This document shows positions 1 to 14,909 of a stretch of 45,532 nt of DNA, piece by piece. A model generated the notes under the pieces. The model saw only the letters and a program-made list of their open reading frames with translations. It ran no database searches and was not told the DNA's origin. The translations under genes were made by a program, and so were the position numbers. This DNA comes from an uncultured Pelagibacteraceae bacterium (GTDB lineage: Bacteria; Pseudomonadota; Alphaproteobacteria; Pelagibacterales; Pelagibacteraceae), in the NCBI GenBank assembly GCA_902518595.1, contig CABYGR010000005.1, positions 1 to 45,532 of the forward strand, in the 5' to 3' direction. How positions within the stretch are numbered: the stretch's first letter is position 1; every line of letters begins with the position of its first letter.

Positions 1-1
1 T

Positions 2-340
2 AAGCCAACTCTGAGCTTTAGTTCATCTGATAATTTCTTTAAAGTCTTATGGAATAACGCACTTAAGGATGAGATTGAAAATGATAAATTCAAAAGTGAT
101 TTTAACCACATGCGACAATTCAAATTTGACCATAAAGATATAAAAGCTTTTGAAATTTTGGGAATTTCTGTTGGTTTAAAATGGCAAAAAATACAGAAAA
201 AATTTAAAATCCTTGTCAAAAAATATCACCCCGATATAAATGCTGGAAATAAAAAATACGAGGAAAAACTAAAACAGATTACATTAGCTTACACACAGTT
301 AAAAAATACATATAGAGAAAAAATTGACACCAAATATTAA
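2..340 (+). CDS. J-domain (DnaJ-family) protein, 5' end outside window
   Basis: The reading frame is open from base 2, so the gene begins upstream of the window; the ATG at 110 is internal. The last ~60 residues form a J domain: the hallmark HPD tripeptide is visible in [10 protein letters not shown], preceded by a basic helix and followed by a helix ending AYTQLK. J domains recruit and stimulate Hsp70 (DnaK) ATPase. The domain is C-terminal, as in the alphaproteobacterial J-protein usually found just before cobS, rather than N-terminal as in classical DnaJ. The stop codon lies 17 bases inside the cobS reading frame, so the two are probably translationally coupled. The client protein is unknown; by position it may be the CobS/CobT pair (inference). 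Confidence 0.85.
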   Translation, partial: KPTLSFSSSDNFFKVLWNNALKDEIENDKFKSDFNHMRQFKFDHKDIKAFEILGISVGLKWQKIQKKFKILVKKYHPDINAGNKKYEEKLKQITLAYTQLKNTYREKIDTKY

Positions 341-1298
341 TTTACAACCAGATATAAAAATTTCTATCAAACAAACTTTTGGTTTGGATTCAGACATGGA
401 AGTTGATGCCTTCTCACAAAAAAGTGAGTACGTGCCTGAAATTGATAAAACATATAAATTTGATAGAGACACTACTCTTGCTCTTATCTCTGGATTTTCT
501 TTTAATAAAAGAGTTCTAGTTCAAGGATATCATGGCACAGGTAAATCTACTCATATTGAACAAATTGCTGCAAGATTAAACTGGCCGTGTATAAGAGTTA
601 ATCTAGATAGTCATATTAGTCGTATAGATCTAATTGGTAAAGATGCAATAGTTTTAGAAGATGGAAAACAAGTAACTCAATTTAATGAAGGAATATTACC
701 CTGGTCAATTCAAAATCCAGTGGCTCTTGTTTTTGATGAATATGATGCTGGTAGACCAGATGTAATGTTTGTTATTCAAAGAGTATTAGAAGCTGAAGGA
801 AATTTTACTCTTCTTGATAAAAACAAAGTTATAAAACAAAATAAATATTTTAGATTATTTGCAACTTCCAACACTGTTGGTTTAGGAGACACAACAGGTC
901 TTTATCATGGTACTCAGCAAATTAACCAAGGCCAAATGGATAGATGGAATATTGTAACAACTTTGAACTATCTAAGTCTTGAAAAAGAAATGGAAATAAT
1001 TTTAGCAAAAAATAAAAATTTAAATAATCAAAAAGGAAAAGAAAAAGTTGCAAATATGATTAAGGTTGCATCCTTAACTAGAAAAGGTTTTGTAGCTGGT
1101 GATATTTCAACTGTTATGAGTCCTCGTACTGTCATGCATTGGGCTGAAAATGCAGAAATTTTTAAAGATACAGGATATGCTTTTAGAGTAACTTTTTTAA
1201 ATAAATGTGATGAAATTGAAAAAAATACTATCGCTGAATATTACCAAAGATGTTTTGGTGAAGATCTTCCAGAGTCTCTTGTAAATATTCAAATATAA
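324..1298 (+). CDS. cobS: CobS-like AAA+ ATPase (cobaltochelatase small subunit family)
   Basis: 324 residues. Walker A is GYHGTGKST (68-76) and Walker B is LVFDEYD (135-141), both typical of the MoxR/CobS branch of AAA+ ATPases. In cobalamin producers CobS forms a ring with CobT and drives cobalt insertion by CobN. The start is a TTG at 324: the N-terminal stretch [15 protein letters not shown] resembles the conserved family N-terminus, so the ATG at 396 would cut into it. It overlaps the J-protein by 17 bases and cobT by one base (TAATG). No cobN or other cobalamin gene is in the window, so the function may be a generic MoxR-VWA chaperone role rather than cobalt chelation (inference). Confidence 0.9.
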   Translation: MTPNINLQPDIKISIKQTFGLDSDMEVDAFSQKSEYVPEIDKTYKFDRDTTLALISGFSFNKRVLVQGYHGTGKSTHIEQIAARLNWPCIRVNLDSHISRIDLIGKDAIVLEDGKQVTQFNEGILPWSIQNPVALVFDEYDAGRPDVMFVIQRVLEAEGNFTLLDKNKVIKQNKYFRLFATSNTVGLGDTTGLYHGTQQINQGQMDRWNIVTTLNYLSLEKEMEIILAKNKNLNNQKGKEKVANMIKVASLTRKGFVAGDISTVMSPRTVMHWAENAEIFKDTGYAFRVTFLNKCDEIEKNTIAEYYQRCFGEDLPESLVNIQI

Positions 1299-3093
1299 TG
1301 AGCGAAGAGACGAACCTAAAAGAAAAATTAAGACAAGCTCTTGCATCAACAGTCAGGGTAATTTCTGACGATTTAGAATTAAAAATAAAATCTGAAGACA
1401 ATAAAAGTTCAAAAAAATTTGATTTTTTTGAATTAGATAATCTAAATAACAAAAATGACTTTATTAAAGCTAGAGCTAAAGCTGACTCTACCGCATTAAA
1501 GAAAAAATTTTCTAACGACGCAATATATAAAAAAAATTCACCTAATAATTCTAATTGTAAATCTCTTTACTCTATAGCAGAAAAAGTTAGATATGAAAGT
1601 TTAGGTGGTAAAATGCTAAAAGGAATAGAAAAAAACTTTAAAGAAAACTATAACCAGTTAATAAATTTAAAAAGAAAAGATCAATTAAAAACAAAAGAAG
1701 ATGTTCCTCTATCTGAAGCCTTTGAGCTTTATATGCTTAAAAACTTTCATAATATTAAATTAAATTCGTTAACGTCTAAAATGCTTAATTTTTGGGAAAA
1801 AGATTTTGATGAGTCAATTAAAGAACATTTAAAGTTTTTAAAAGATAATTTAGAGGATCAAAATAGATATAGTTTAAAGTTTTCAGAAATACTTCAAAAT
1901 TTAGATATCTTTCAAAATGATGATGAAACTGACTCAAGCAATGAAAACCAAGATAGTGGCCAAGACAATCCATCTAGTGAAGATCAAGAAAGTGAAAATA
2001 AAGATCAAAAAGATCAAAGAAAAGAAGAAGAAACTGAAGCAAGTTTGGATTCTGAATATGATATTGACGAATATAAAATGGATGAGCAGCTAGTTGATAC
2101 AGACTCTGAAAAACAAAGTTCCAATCAAGTAATAGAAAAAAAGAGTCTTAATGATCTAAATTTAGATTATAAAATTTATACAAATCAATTCGATGAAATA
2201 TTAAAAGCAGAAAATTTAGAAAATCTGGATGAAACTAATAAACTTAGAAAAACTTTAGATCAACAATTAGTTGGTTTTCAAGATATCGTAACTAAGCTTG
2301 CAAATAAACTTCAAAGACAACTTCTTGCAAAACAAAATAGAGCATGGGAATTTGATTTAGAGGAAGGTCTTTTAGATAGTTCAAAACTACCTAGAATAAT
2401 TATGGATCCATATAATTCTTTATCTTTTAAAAAAGAAAAAGATTTAGATTTTAAAGATACTATTGTAACACTTTTAATTGATAACTCTGGTTCTATGAGA
2501 GGAAGACCAATAACTATTGCAGCAATTTGTGCTGATATTTTATCTAGAACTTTAGAACGTTGTTCAGTGAAAGTTGAAATTTTAGGTTTTACTACAAAAA
2601 ATTGGAAGGGTGGTCAAAGTAGAGAGTTTTGGAATAAAGAAGGAAAGCCTAAAAAACCTGGAAGATTGAATGATTTGAGACATATAATTTATAAAGGTGC
2701 AGATACTCATTGGAGACAAGCCAAAAGCAACCTTGGGTTAATGTTGAAAGAAGGTTTGCTTAAAGAAAATATAGACGGAGAAGCAATCAATTGGGCATTT
2801 ACTAGATTAAAAAAACGTAAAGAAGAAAGAAAAATTTTAATGGTAATTTCTGATGGTGCTCCAGTTGATGACTCAACTTTATCAGTAAACTCTGGTGACT
2901 TCTTAGAAAAACATTTAAAAAAAATTGTAAAGTTTATTGAGGAAAAAACTGAGATAGAAATATTAGCGATTGGAATTGGTCATGATGTTTCAAGATATTA
3001 TAATCGAGCAATTAAGATTACGGATGTAAATGAACTTGGAGATGTTATGATCTCTCAACTAAGCTCATTATTTGATACAAAAAATAAATTACA

Positions 3094-3097
<4 letters not shown>
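1298..3097 (+). CDS. cobT: CobT-like VWA-domain protein (cobaltochelatase subunit family)
   Basis: 599 residues. The C-terminal third is a von Willebrand A domain with a MIDAS metal site, D395-x-S397-x-S399 (DNSGSM), in the usual CobT context [16 protein letters not shown]. Upstream is a low-complexity acidic linker (about residues 205-255, rich in D, E, S, N, Q), normal for CobT. The N-terminal half is the CobT-specific helical region. The gene starts with ATG sharing one base with the cobS stop. It overlaps the convergent regB gene by 4 bases, leaving no room for a terminator. The CobS partner is certain from context; cobalt chelation itself is not shown here. Confidence 0.9.
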
Positions 3098-6440
<3,343 letters not shown>

Positions 6441-6457
6441 TTATTTAGGAAAAAATA

Positions 6458-6466
6458 ATTATAACA
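6458..6466 (-). promoter_or_regulatory. Candidate extended -10 promoter of gyrB
   Basis: Read on the minus strand this is TGTTATAAT: a perfect TATAAT with the extended TGn motif. Transcription would begin near 6451, giving a leader of roughly 17 nt before the gyrB ATG at 6434. No good -35 hexamer is seen at 16-18 bp, as expected if the extended -10 is sufficient. In such an A+T-rich sequence TATAAT arises often by chance, so the TG extension and the position are the main support. Confidence 0.5.
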
Positions 6467-6579
6467 TTTTTTAATAAAATTGCTTATTTTTAAATCTAAA
6501 ATTGCTAAAAAAATTGTCTAATATAGCTAATAAATTTATCTTATTTAATTATTATATGAATTAATTAAAATTTCTTTGA

Positions 6580-6669
6580 TGGCGGAGAGAATGGGATTCG
6601 AACCCATGAAAGAGATTACCCTTTACACGCTTTCCAAGCGTGCGCCTTCAACCACTCGGCCATCTCTCC
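6580..6669 (-). tRNA. tRNA-Ser (anticodon GGA)
   Basis: The minus strand reads GGAGAGA ... TCTCTCC-G-CCA, a perfect 7-bp acceptor stem with encoded CCA. The D-loop has GGCCGAGTGG, the anticodon arm is ACGCTT-GGA-AAGCGT, a long serine-type variable arm follows, and the T-arm contains GGTTCGAATCC. The length of 90 nt fits a class II tRNA. Its 5' end lies only 4 nt after the stop codon of the upstream GT17 gene, so it either has a promoter inside that gene or is processed from its transcript. Confidence 0.97.
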
Positions 6670-6673
6670 AAAA

Positions 6674-7480
6674 TTACAATATATAAAATTTGTATTTTTC
6701 ATAATTTTCAATCAAATATTTTGGAAATGTGTTGTCCAAAATTACTTTTTTGTAATTATGACCTCTTTCAAAAAGGTCAATTCTATTTTCAATTTTAGAT
6801 TTTATAATATTTACATCTGAAAATTTTTTTTCACTAAACTCTGAATGTGCAAATGTTTTTAATTTAAGTGAAATCAATTCAGGTGACATTGTGTTATTAA
6901 AATGCCAACCACCCTCTTTAAATAATTCTATATTTTTTTCTTTATCAAGCCTGTAAAATTTATAATTTAAATTTTTTGATTTAACCTTTTGTCTCATAAA
7001 ATCTATAGATTTTAAATTTTTCTTTCTACATACTCTAGTCCCTTCCCAAGGTGACTCGTAAGGATTGTAAAGATTAAATTTGTAATTAAAACATCTTTGT
7101 AAAAAAATTCCATATTTTTTTTTTAAATCAAAGTTTTTAAATATTTTAGGATCAGGAATTTCATCTGGATCTGAAAAAAAAATATAATCATTAGGTTCTA
7201 CATTTGATAAATTCTCTAATAAAAATTCTCTTTGTATTGCTTGATTTTCCCATAAGTTTGTATTTTTTGGAAAAGGTTTTTCTAAAACTAAATATTTAAT
7301 TTTATCTGAGTTATAAATTTTGGTATTAAAATTTAATTTTTTTATATTATTACGGTGATCATATTTTGATTCACATATTACAAAATAATCTACGTATTCT
7401 TTTAAAATATTATATCTTAATTCAAATATAAAATTATTATCAAAAAAGGTAATGCAATCTATAATTTTATTCTTATCCAT
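6674..7480 (-). CDS. Glycosyltransferase family 17-like protein
   Basis: 268 residues. The N-terminus IIDCITFFDNNFIFELRYNIL followed by VDYFVICESKYDHR is the signature of GT17 (beta-1,4-N-acetylglucosaminyltransferase-like) proteins. FSDPDEIPDP (about residues 102-111) is the family's acidic nucleotide-sugar/metal site, and GGWHFN follows further on. No signal peptide or membrane helix is visible, so it is probably cytoplasmic. It overlaps the upstream Gfo/Idh gene by 8 bases and ends 4 nt before tRNA-Ser. Together with the GT61 gene this suggests O-antigen or capsule modification. The acceptor and donor cannot be inferred. A and T runs and Lys/Asn/Ile content are higher than in the neighbouring housekeeping genes. 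Confidence 0.8.
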   Translation of the reverse strand: MDKNKIIDCITFFDNNFIFELRYNILKEYVDYFVICESKYDHRNNIKKLNFNTKIYNSDKIKYLVLEKPFPKNTNLWENQAIQREFLLENLSNVEPNDYIFFSDPDEIPDPKIFKNFDLKKKYGIFLQRCFNYKFNLYNPYESPWEGTRVCRKKNLKSIDFMRQKVKSKNLNYKFYRLDKEKNIELFKEGGWHFNNTMSPELISLKLKTFAHSEFSEKKFSDVNIIKSKIENRIDLFERGHNYKKVILDNTFPKYLIENYEKYKFYIL

Positions 7481-8504
7481 TAAGCCATCTATCTAAAATT
7501 TGAGAACTAATTAAAATTTCATTTTTTTTTGTACCTGGATAACTGGCTTCAATTCTATTATTCAAAATATCATCACTTATTCTCTCAATTTCTAAGGAAT
7601 AAATATTTTTTTTATTTTCCATCTTTAATAATTTTTTTTCCTTACCTTTAAGATAAATCTCACCAGCATCTGAATTCCATGTATTTGAAATTATAATTTT
7701 ACCATTTTTACCATTTATGATTGTTCGATTTCCAATATCATTTAAAAATGATGCAGTTATTTTTGATTTAAACTTATTATCAAAAAATAATTCTATTGAG
7801 CTTTCCACATCGATATCTTCAATCATATGTTTTTTATTATTAATTGATAATTTGAAATTTTTAATATCTATCCCATCTATCAAAGAGGCTATAAGTAAGC
7901 TCATTGAAACAGTATATGAACCATGGTCCAATATAGCACCTCCTCCTAATGATTTATTGAAAATTCTTTTTTGGTTATCAAGCTTCTGTGATTTAAAAAA
8001 TCCAAAAAATTTTTTTTTTGTTATTAAATTTTTTCCAAAAGAAGTTTCCATCGAAATAATATCTCCAATTTCATTACTTTTAATTAATTCAATAGTTTTC
8101 GTTATTTGAGGGTGATACCTAAACATAAAACCTTCTCCCAAAAAAAAATTATTTAAATTAGGGTGGCTTAATATTTTTTGAGCATCTTTAAAATTTATAA
8201 AGGCAGGTTTCTCAACTAATATATGTTTATTTAATTCAATAGACTTATATATCCATTCACTGTGAAAATTATTTGGTAATGCTATATAAATTATATCTAC
8301 TTCATTATTTTTTAACAATTTTTCATATTCGTCATAACAATTATTAGGACTAATGCTAAATTCATCTTTAAATTTAAATAATTTATTTTGTGTTTTACTG
8401 GCAATAGCTATTAACTTTGCATTTTTTATATTATAAAAAGATTTTGCAAATTTATATGCTATATTTCCTAGTCCAATAATTCCCCATTTAATGATACCAT
8501 TCAT
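7473..8504 (-). CDS. Gfo/Idh/MocA-family NAD(P)-dependent oxidoreductase
   Basis: 343 residues. The Rossmann fold starts at WGIIGLGNIAYKFAKS (GxGxxA dinucleotide motif near residue 12). The family signature HILVEKPAFI (EKP lysine) is present, followed by the alpha/beta C-terminal domain with GGGAILDHGSY. Family members oxidise or epimerise sugars and inositols, often making nucleotide sugars. Its placement between two glycosyltransferases points to synthesis of a surface sugar. The next gene (GT17) starts 8 bases before its stop codon. The divergent GT61 gene begins 24 bases away, leaving a 23-bp intergenic region. The substrate is unknown. Confidence 0.88.
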   Translation of the reverse strand: MNGIIKWGIIGLGNIAYKFAKSFYNIKNAKLIAIASKTQNKLFKFKDEFSISPNNCYDEYEKLLKNNEVDIIYIALPNNFHSEWIYKSIELNKHILVEKPAFINFKDAQKILSHPNLNNFFLGEGFMFRYHPQITKTIELIKSNEIGDIISMETSFGKNLITKKKFFGFFKSQKLDNQKRIFNKSLGGGAILDHGSYTVSMSLLIASLIDGIDIKNFKLSINNKKHMIEDIDVESSIELFFDNKFKSKITASFLNDIGNRTIINGKNGKIIISNTWNSDAGEIYLKGKEKKLLKMENKKNIYSLEIERISDDILNNRIEASYPGTKKNEILISSQILDRWLNG

Positions 8505-8506
8505 AT

Positions 8507-8512
8507 TATAAT
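8507..8512 (+). promoter_or_regulatory. Candidate -10 box (TATAAT) for the GT61 gene
   Basis: A perfect TATAAT lies in the 23-bp gap between the divergent Gfo/Idh and GT61 genes. Initiation would fall near 8519, only about 9 nt before the ATG at 8528, so the mRNA would be nearly leaderless. No convincing -35 element is seen, and any -35 would lie inside the Gfo/Idh coding sequence. Chance occurrence is possible at this A+T content. Confidence 0.35.
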
Positions 8513-8527
8513 GATACTTTACAATAA

Positions 8528-9625
8528 ATGATTAAGAAAAAAATAAAATTATATTACAAGAATGTTATTTCAAAAACTTTTGAAAATATTCATGGAAAAG
8601 TATTTTTAAAAAAAAACACATCCACCTTATTAGATATATCTCAAGTAAATGACCCATTTTTCAGATCATATGAAAACAAAAAATATAATATTTACATAGT
8701 AAAAAAGGCAAGAATATTTACTGATAATAATGAAAATGTTGCTGTTATAAAAAATAATATATTAATTCCTAAATCATCATTTCAACAAATAAAAGGAAGA
8801 TTACATGATGCAAAATATAACTCTGTTATTAAAAAAGGTACACCTTCCTTTGTCAAAAAAATCTCTGGTACAGTTCTAAATTTAGCGCAAGGAGGAAGTG
8901 GAAATAATTATTTTCATTTTTTTTTTGATATAATTCCAAAAATATATCTTGTTAAAAAAAAGATAAAAAAAAAAATAAATTTTTACTATGTATCTGCTCC
9001 AAAAAAATGGCAAATTAAAATATTCAAAATTTTAGGTATTGCAAAAAATACATTGATTAGTAGTTCTAAAAATAAACATATATTTGCTGATGAAATAATA
9101 TCTTTAGACCACCCTTGGTATAAAAAAGGTTATATTCAAAATCAAGTTAAAAAAATACCTAGATGGATAATTCTAGTTAATAGAAAAATATTTTTAAATA
9201 AAGCTAAAAAAGTTAAAATTATGAATAAAATTTTTTTAGATAGATCAAGTTCAAAATTTAATCATTGCCAGATTTACAATCAAAAAGAAGTTAATAAATG
9301 GATTAGAAAAAACAAAATAAAATCCTATAAACCAGAAAAACTCTCTCTTGAAAAACAGATATATCTTTTCAATAAGGCTTCAATTATTCTAGGTGCACAT
9401 GGTGCTGCTTTTACAAATATAATTTTTTGTAAGCCTGGAACAAAAGTCATTGAAATAATACCAGCAGATCATCCAAATAGAAAATGTGAGAGAATTAGTA
9501 AAATTCTTAAGTTAAAATATTTTAGAATTAATACCAAGCCTGATAATGTTAATAAAAATTTTCCATATAGAATTCATTTAGAAAAAAAACATTTAAAAAT
9601 GATTAATAAAGTAATTAATCTTTAG
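8528..9625 (+). CDS. Glycosyltransferase family 61 (DUF563) protein
   Basis: 365 residues. The C-terminal half carries the GT61 signature [24 protein letters not shown], preceded by FLDRSSSKF, typical of this family from plants to bacteria. The middle has a conserved [21 protein letters not shown] segment, the usual 'H-W/F' substrate region. The protein is very rich in Lys, Ile and Asn, and homopolymer A runs fill the gene. It is probably cytoplasmic or membrane-peripheral and transfers a sugar to a surface polysaccharide or lipid. It is divergent from the Gfo/Idh-GT17 pair, forming a three-gene sugar block. Its last 11 bases overlap the 3' end of lepA on the other strand. Confidence 0.82.
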   Translation: MIKKKIKLYYKNVISKTFENIHGKVFLKKNTSTLLDISQVNDPFFRSYENKKYNIYIVKKARIFTDNNENVAVIKNNILIPKSSFQQIKGRLHDAKYNSVIKKGTPSFVKKISGTVLNLAQGGSGNNYFHFFFDIIPKIYLVKKKIKKKINFYYVSAPKKWQIKIFKILGIAKNTLISSSKNKHIFADEIISLDHPWYKKGYIQNQVKKIPRWIILVNRKIFLNKAKKVKIMNKIFLDRSSSKFNHCQIYNQKEVNKWIRKNKIKSYKPEKLSLEKQIYLFNKASIILGAHGAAFTNIIFCKPGTKVIEIIPADHPNRKCERISKILKLKYFRINTKPDNVNKNFPYRIHLEKKHLKMINKVINL

Positions 9626-11420
9626 TAATTTTTAAAACACCTATAAAGGCCTCTTGAGGAATTTCTACCCTACCAAATTGTTTGGATCTAGCTTTACCTT
9701 TTTTCTGTTTTTCTAATAATTTTCTTTTTCTATCAGTAGCTCCTCCTCCATGAATTTTTGTTAAAACATCTTTTTTAAAGCCTTTGATCGTCTCTCGGGC
9801 AATAATTTTACCTCCAATAGCAGCCTGTAAAGGTATCATGAAATTATGTCTTGGAATTAAATCTTTCAATTTTTCACAAACTTCTCTTCCTGTCCTTTGA
9901 GCAAAATCTTTATGTATCATCATTGCAAGAGCATCTACTGGCTCTCCATTTACAAGAATACCCAATTTAACTAAATCACCTTCTCGATGACCTATAATTT
10001 CATAATCAAAACTTGCATAACCACTAGTCATAGATTTTATTCGATCATTAAAATCAAATACAACTTCATTTAAGGGAAGCTCATAACTTAAAACTGCTCT
10101 ATTTCCTGAGTAATTTAAGTTTGTTTGTTGACCTCTTTTATCCTGACATAATTTGATTATTGAACCCAAATATTGGTCTGGAGTAATAATTGTTGCTTTT
10201 ATCCAAGGTTCTTCTATGGACTTTATCAGTGTAGGATTAGGAAGACTTGATGGATTTTGTAAATCAGTAGAATTTCCATCATTAAAATTTATCCTATAAA
10301 CAACACCTGGTGTTGTCGTTAGTAAGTTAACATCAAATTCTCTCTCTAATCTTTCTGTTATAATTTCAAGATGAAGTAATCCTAAAAAACCACATCTAAA
10401 TCCCAATCCTAAAGCAGAGGAAGACTCCGCCTCAAAAGAAAAACTTGCATCATTAAGTTGTAATTTTGCTAATCCATCTTTTAATTTTTGATATTCGGAA
10501 CTATCAACTGGAAATAATCCACAAAAAACAACTGGCTTACTTGGTTTAAATCCAGGTAACGCTTCTATTTTAGGTTTTAACGCATCACAGATGGTATCAC
10601 CAACCTTTGTTTCAGATAAAACTTTAATACCAGTAGTAATAAATCCAATTTCTCCTGAATTCAATTCAGTTATATCTTTAGCTTTAGGTGTAAAAACTCC
10701 TACTTTTTCTACAATATAATCTTGATTTGTTGAAATCATTTTAATTTTCATATTTTTAGTAATTTTACCATTAATGACTCTTACTAAAATTACTACTCCC
10801 AAATAAGTATCATACCAACTATCAACCAATAAACATTTTAAATCTTCATTAGGATTTCCCTTTGGACCAGGTAGTTGACTGATAATCTGTTCTAGAATTT
10901 CTTCAATGCCTTCACCCGTTTTTCCTGAACATGGTACTGCATTTTCAGTGTCTATACCAATTACATCTTCTATTTGTTTATTTGTTCTCTCTAAATCTGA
11001 TGCTGGTAAATCTATTTTATTTAATACAGGAATAATTTCATGATTGATGTCTAATGCTTGATAAACATTTGCTAAGGTTTGAGCTTCAACTCCTTGGGTG
11101 CTATCCACAATTAATATTGATCCCTCACACGCATAAAGAGATCTGCTAACTTCATAACTAAAGTCTACATGTCCAGGTGTATCTATAATATTTAGAATAT
11201 ATTCTTTTCCATTTTTTGCTTTGTAATTTAATTTAACGGTTTGAGCTTTAATAGTTATTCCCCTTTCTCTTTCAATATCCATAGAGTCTAAAACTTGTGC
11301 TTTCATTTCACGTTCAGTCAGTCCACCACACTTATGTATAATTCTATCAGCTATAGTTGATTTGCCATGATCAATGTGAGCAATGATTGCAAAATTTCTT
11401 ATATTATCAATAGTGCTCAT
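9615..11420 (-). CDS. lepA: Elongation factor 4 (LepA)
   Basis: 601 residues, the normal LepA length. GTPase motifs: P-loop AHIDHGKS (14-21), switch region RERGITI, DTPGH (80-84), NKID (133-136). Domain order is G, II, III, V and the LepA-specific C-terminal domain ([18 protein letters not shown]), which separates it from EF-G and TypA. LepA back-translocates or remodels stalled ribosomes and aids 30S assembly. It follows pheT after only 7 bp, so it probably belongs to the same transcript as the thrS-to-pheT block. Its stop is overlapped by the convergent GT61 gene. Confidence 0.97.
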   Translation of the reverse strand: MSTIDNIRNFAIIAHIDHGKSTIADRIIHKCGGLTEREMKAQVLDSMDIERERGITIKAQTVKLNYKAKNGKEYILNIIDTPGHVDFSYEVSRSLYACEGSILIVDSTQGVEAQTLANVYQALDINHEIIPVLNKIDLPASDLERTNKQIEDVIGIDTENAVPCSGKTGEGIEEILEQIISQLPGPKGNPNEDLKCLLVDSWYDTYLGVVILVRVINGKITKNMKIKMISTNQDYIVEKVGVFTPKAKDITELNSGEIGFITTGIKVLSETKVGDTICDALKPKIEALPGFKPSKPVVFCGLFPVDSSEYQKLKDGLAKLQLNDASFSFEAESSSALGLGFRCGFLGLLHLEIITERLEREFDVNLLTTTPGVVYRINFNDGNSTDLQNPSSLPNPTLIKSIEEPWIKATIITPDQYLGSIIKLCQDKRGQQTNLNYSGNRAVLSYELPLNEVVFDFNDRIKSMTSGYASFDYEIIGHREGDLVKLGILVNGEPVDALAMMIHKDFAQRTGREVCEKLKDLIPRHNFMIPLQAAIGGKIIARETIKGFKKDVLTKIHGGGATDRKRKLLEKQKKGKARSKQFGRVEIPQEAFIGVLKITKD

Positions 11421-11427
11421 TTAATTT

Positions 11428-13836
11428 TTAGGATCGAATTTTGGCACCTGTTTTATTTTCTACAGTTTCAATGATTAGTTTATTTATTTTTTCTAAATCA
11501 CTGTCTTTCAATGTTTTTTCAGATGATTGAATTGTTACACTAATTGCTATTGATTTTTGATCTTCAGGAATATTCTCACCCTCGTAAACATCAAAAACCT
11601 TTACGTTACTAATTAAATTTAAATCAACACTTAAAATTGCATTTATTAAATCTTGTGAACTTACATCTTTATTTATTATAAATGCAAAATCTCTCTCAGA
11701 TTTTTGGAAATCTGAAACTGTAAATTTTGTTTTTTGATCATTTAATGTTTTTTTAGGTAATTTCAAATCATCCACAAAAATTTCAAAGCCTACAAGGGAC
11801 TCTGTTTTAATATCTATTTTTTTAATAATATTAGGATGAATTTCACCAAAATAGGCTGCTACTTTATCCTTTTCCTTGTTCAAAAATAGTCTACCTGATT
11901 TCCCAGGGTGATAATAGTTAGGTGTTTCACTATCTATAAAAAATTTATCAGAGTCATAACCAGCCTCAACTAAAGTTTGGACTACATCTCTTTTAACATC
12001 AAATACATCTACGTTTCTTTCCCTATCAATCCAGGATTGTCTATATTTTTTTCCTGCTGATAAACCACAAACTAGTGTATTTTGTTCTCCGGGATTAGAA
12101 CCAGTAAAAATAGGACCTATTTCAAATATTGATAAATCTTTAAAACCTCTATCCAGATTTTTAATCATATGCATAATTAAATTTGAGAATATTGAATTTC
12201 TTAAAACCCCCAACTCAGAACTTATGGGATTTACAATTTTAATTTCTTTATTCTTTCCTTTGAAATAATTGTTATAGTTTGAATCTGTAAATGACCAAGT
12301 GATTGCCTCTAAATACCCTTTTGAAGCTATTGCTCTTTGTAAATAATGAAATAACTTTTGTGGTTTAGTTAAAGTAGATTTCGTTCTTTCTTTTACTGGA
12401 TCTATAACTTTAATCTTATCATAGCCAATAATTCTTACTAACTCCTCAATAATATCTACTTCTTGTAAAATATCTGGCCTCCATGATGGGATACTTAATC
12501 TTAAAGTTTTTTTTTCTTTTTTAATTTCAAAACCAAGATCTTCTAATATTTTAAGCATTTCTTTAATTGAAATTTTAAAACCAGTTATTTTGTCAAATAG
12601 ATTAGGATCAAACTTTATAGATCTGGCTTTGTAAGATTCAATTTTCTGAACATCTATTTTACTTATTTCACCTCCACAAATTTCTTTAATCAATGATGCA
12701 GCTTTATTTAAACCTTCCTCAATAGATAATGGGTCAATACCTCTTTCAAATCTAAACTTTGCATCTGTATCAAGATTTAATTTTTTTGCCGTACTTCTAA
12801 TTGATCTAGGTTCAAAATAGGCAGATTCTAATAGTATATTTTTTGTATCAAATTCTGTACCTGATCTTATACCTCCAATAATTCCGCCTAATCCTAATAC
12901 ACCCTTATTATCGCTTATTACACACATGCCCTTTTCCAATTTATATTTTTTATTATCAAGAGCTGTAAACTCTTCTTCTGATTTAGAGTTTCGAACTATA
13001 ATGTCTTTTTCAATTTTGTCTGCATCATAAGCATGCAAAGGACGGTTAATATCAAGCATAATAAAATTCGTAATATCAACTATTGCTGAAATTGGTTTTT
13101 GACCAATTGAAACTAGTTTATCTTTTAACCATTGTGGACTTTCAGTATTTTTTACATTAGTAATCAAGCAGCTTCCGAAAGTAATACATCCTTGACCCTT
13201 TTCATCATTGATTTTTACCTTTATACTTTGTTTAGTATTTGATTTAATTTTTTTAACTTTTGAATCTTTCATCTTACCAAATCCTGAGGCAGCAAGATCT
13301 CTAGCTATTCCTCTGACCCCAAGACAATCTGGTCTATTAGGTGTAATTGATAAATCAATAAGGTTTGAATTTGATTTTGAAAAATAACTCTTTCCAATAC
13401 TTTTTTCATATTTTATTGATGATAATTCCGATATTCCGTCACTTTCATCTGACAAATTCAATTCAGCTTCTGAACAAAGCATTCCGTGAGAAGTAACTCC
13501 TCTAATTTTAGCCTCTACTAATTTTACTTTATTTTTTGGAATAACTGCACCTGGAGGGGCATATACAGTAATCAATCCTTCAATTGCATTTGAAGCTCCA
13601 CATACAACTTTTTTTAGTTCTTTTTCTCCAACATCAACGTCACAAATTTTAAGTCTATCAGCGTTTGGGTGTTTTACAGTTTTAATAATTTTTGCTACTT
13701 TAAATAATTCTTTTTCGGCAGATATGTTTTCCACACTTTCGACCTCTAAACCTATATTAGTAAGTTGCTCTAAAAGATTTTCTTCTTTTGAATTAGTCTT
13801 TAAATGATCTTTCAGCCAATCAAATGTGATCTTCAT
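11428..13836 (-). CDS. pheT: Phenylalanine--tRNA ligase beta subunit
   Basis: 802 residues, a full-length bacterial PheT. Domains in order: the N-terminal [12 protein letters not shown] segment, the EMAP/tRNA-binding domain (about 39-150, with [11 protein letters not shown] and [14 protein letters not shown]), the B3/B4 editing domain (LHAYDADKI), B5 (about 400-475), the catalytic-like core, and the C-terminal FDX-ACB anticodon-binding domain starting near [15 protein letters not shown]. It forms the alpha2-beta2 synthetase with PheS. Its ATG overlaps the pheS stop as ATGA, indicating translational coupling. Confidence 0.97.
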   Translation of the reverse strand: MKITFDWLKDHLKTNSKEENLLEQLTNIGLEVESVENISAEKELFKVAKIIKTVKHPNADRLKICDVDVGEKELKKVVCGASNAIEGLITVYAPPGAVIPKNKVKLVEAKIRGVTSHGMLCSEAELNLSDESDGISELSSIKYEKSIGKSYFSKSNSNLIDLSITPNRPDCLGVRGIARDLAASGFGKMKDSKVKKIKSNTKQSIKVKINDEKGQGCITFGSCLITNVKNTESPQWLKDKLVSIGQKPISAIVDITNFIMLDINRPLHAYDADKIEKDIIVRNSKSEEEFTALDNKKYKLEKGMCVISDNKGVLGLGGIIGGIRSGTEFDTKNILLESAYFEPRSIRSTAKKLNLDTDAKFRFERGIDPLSIEEGLNKAASLIKEICGGEISKIDVQKIESYKARSIKFDPNLFDKITGFKISIKEMLKILEDLGFEIKKEKKTLRLSIPSWRPDILQEVDIIEELVRIIGYDKIKVIDPVKERTKSTLTKPQKLFHYLQRAIASKGYLEAITWSFTDSNYNNYFKGKNKEIKIVNPISSELGVLRNSIFSNLIMHMIKNLDRGFKDLSIFEIGPIFTGSNPGEQNTLVCGLSAGKKYRQSWIDRERNVDVFDVKRDVVQTLVEAGYDSDKFFIDSETPNYYHPGKSGRLFLNKEKDKVAAYFGEIHPNIIKKIDIKTESLVGFEIFVDDLKLPKKTLNDQKTKFTVSDFQKSERDFAFIINKDVSSQDLINAILSVDLNLISNVKVFDVYEGENIPEDQKSIAISVTIQSSEKTLKDSDLEKINKLIIETVENKTGAKIRS

Positions 13837-14900
13837 CTACTTAAACCTCTATAATTTGTTGGTACATCTAAAGGATCAAATCCATAATGATTTAACCATC
13901 TGTAATCACAATCAAAGAAAGATCTTAAGTCATTAATGCCATATTTAAGCATTGCTAATCTATCTATTCCAATACCAAATGCATATCCCTGAAACTTTGT
14001 TGGATCAACTTTTACATTTTTTAAAACATTTGGATGAACCATTCCACATCCTAAAATTTCAAGCCATTGATCCCCTTCACCTATTATAATTTTTCCATTT
14101 TTCATTTCATATCCAATATCAACTTCAGCAGAAGGTTCTGTAAAAGGAAAATGACTTGGTCTAAACCTCATTTTAATTTTTTTAACTTCAAAAAACTCTT
14201 TTATAAAATAATTTAAACAACCTTTTAAGTGACCCATATTTATGCCATTATCTATATGGAGACCTTCAACTTGATGAAACATTGGAGAATGTGTTTGATC
14301 ACTATCGGATCTATAAGTTCTACCAGGCGCAATAATCTTAAATGGTGGTTTATCATTCAACATAGTTCTTATTTGAACAGGAGAAGTATGAGTGCGTAAT
14401 AGTCTTTCTTTTTTTTCATCAAGATAAAATGTATCATGCATGTCCCTTGCAGGATGATTATCTGGAGTATTTAATGCAGTAAAATTATTATACTCATTTT
14501 CAACATCTGGACCTTCTTCAATACTAAAACCTATTTCAGAAAAAATAGACGATATTTCATCAATTGTTTGGGAAACTGGGTGAATTTTTCCTCTAACAAA
14601 ATTTCTTTCAGGTAATGTTACATCAATTTTTTCTTTTTCTAATTTTTTATTAATTTCTACATTTTGAATTTCATCTAGTTTAAATTCTATTAAATTTTGT
14701 AATTCATCTTTAATAACATTTAGATCTGAAGCAAATTTTTTTCTTTCACTCTCAGCAATAGATCCTATTTTTTTAAATTGTGATGAGACCAGTCCATTTT
14801 TTCCAAATAGTTCGGACTTTATTTTGTTTAGTTCTAAAAGATTTAGTTTACCATTTAGTTTTGAAAGATATTCATCTTTTATTTTTTTAAGATCAGACAT
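13833..14900 (-). CDS. pheS: Phenylalanine--tRNA ligase alpha subunit
   Basis: 355 residues. An N-terminal coiled-coil tRNA-binding arm (about 1-90) is followed by the class II catalytic core. Motif 2 is [19 protein letters not shown] and motif 3 is [18 protein letters not shown]. The phenylalanine pocket region [10 protein letters not shown] is intact. It catalyses charging of tRNA-Phe with PheT. It follows rplT after 43 bp that contain a small potential hairpin, and is coupled to pheT by a 4-base overlap. Confidence 0.97.
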   Translation of the reverse strand: MSDLKKIKDEYLSKLNGKLNLLELNKIKSELFGKNGLVSSQFKKIGSIAESERKKFASDLNVIKDELQNLIEFKLDEIQNVEINKKLEKEKIDVTLPERNFVRGKIHPVSQTIDEISSIFSEIGFSIEEGPDVENEYNNFTALNTPDNHPARDMHDTFYLDEKKERLLRTHTSPVQIRTMLNDKPPFKIIAPGRTYRSDSDQTHSPMFHQVEGLHIDNGINMGHLKGCLNYFIKEFFEVKKIKMRFRPSHFPFTEPSAEVDIGYEMKNGKIIIGEGDQWLEILGCGMVHPNVLKNVKVDPTKFQGYAFGIGIDRLAMLKYGINDLRSFFDCDYRWLNHYGFDPLDVPTNYRGLSR

Positions 14901-14909
14901 CTTTACAGA

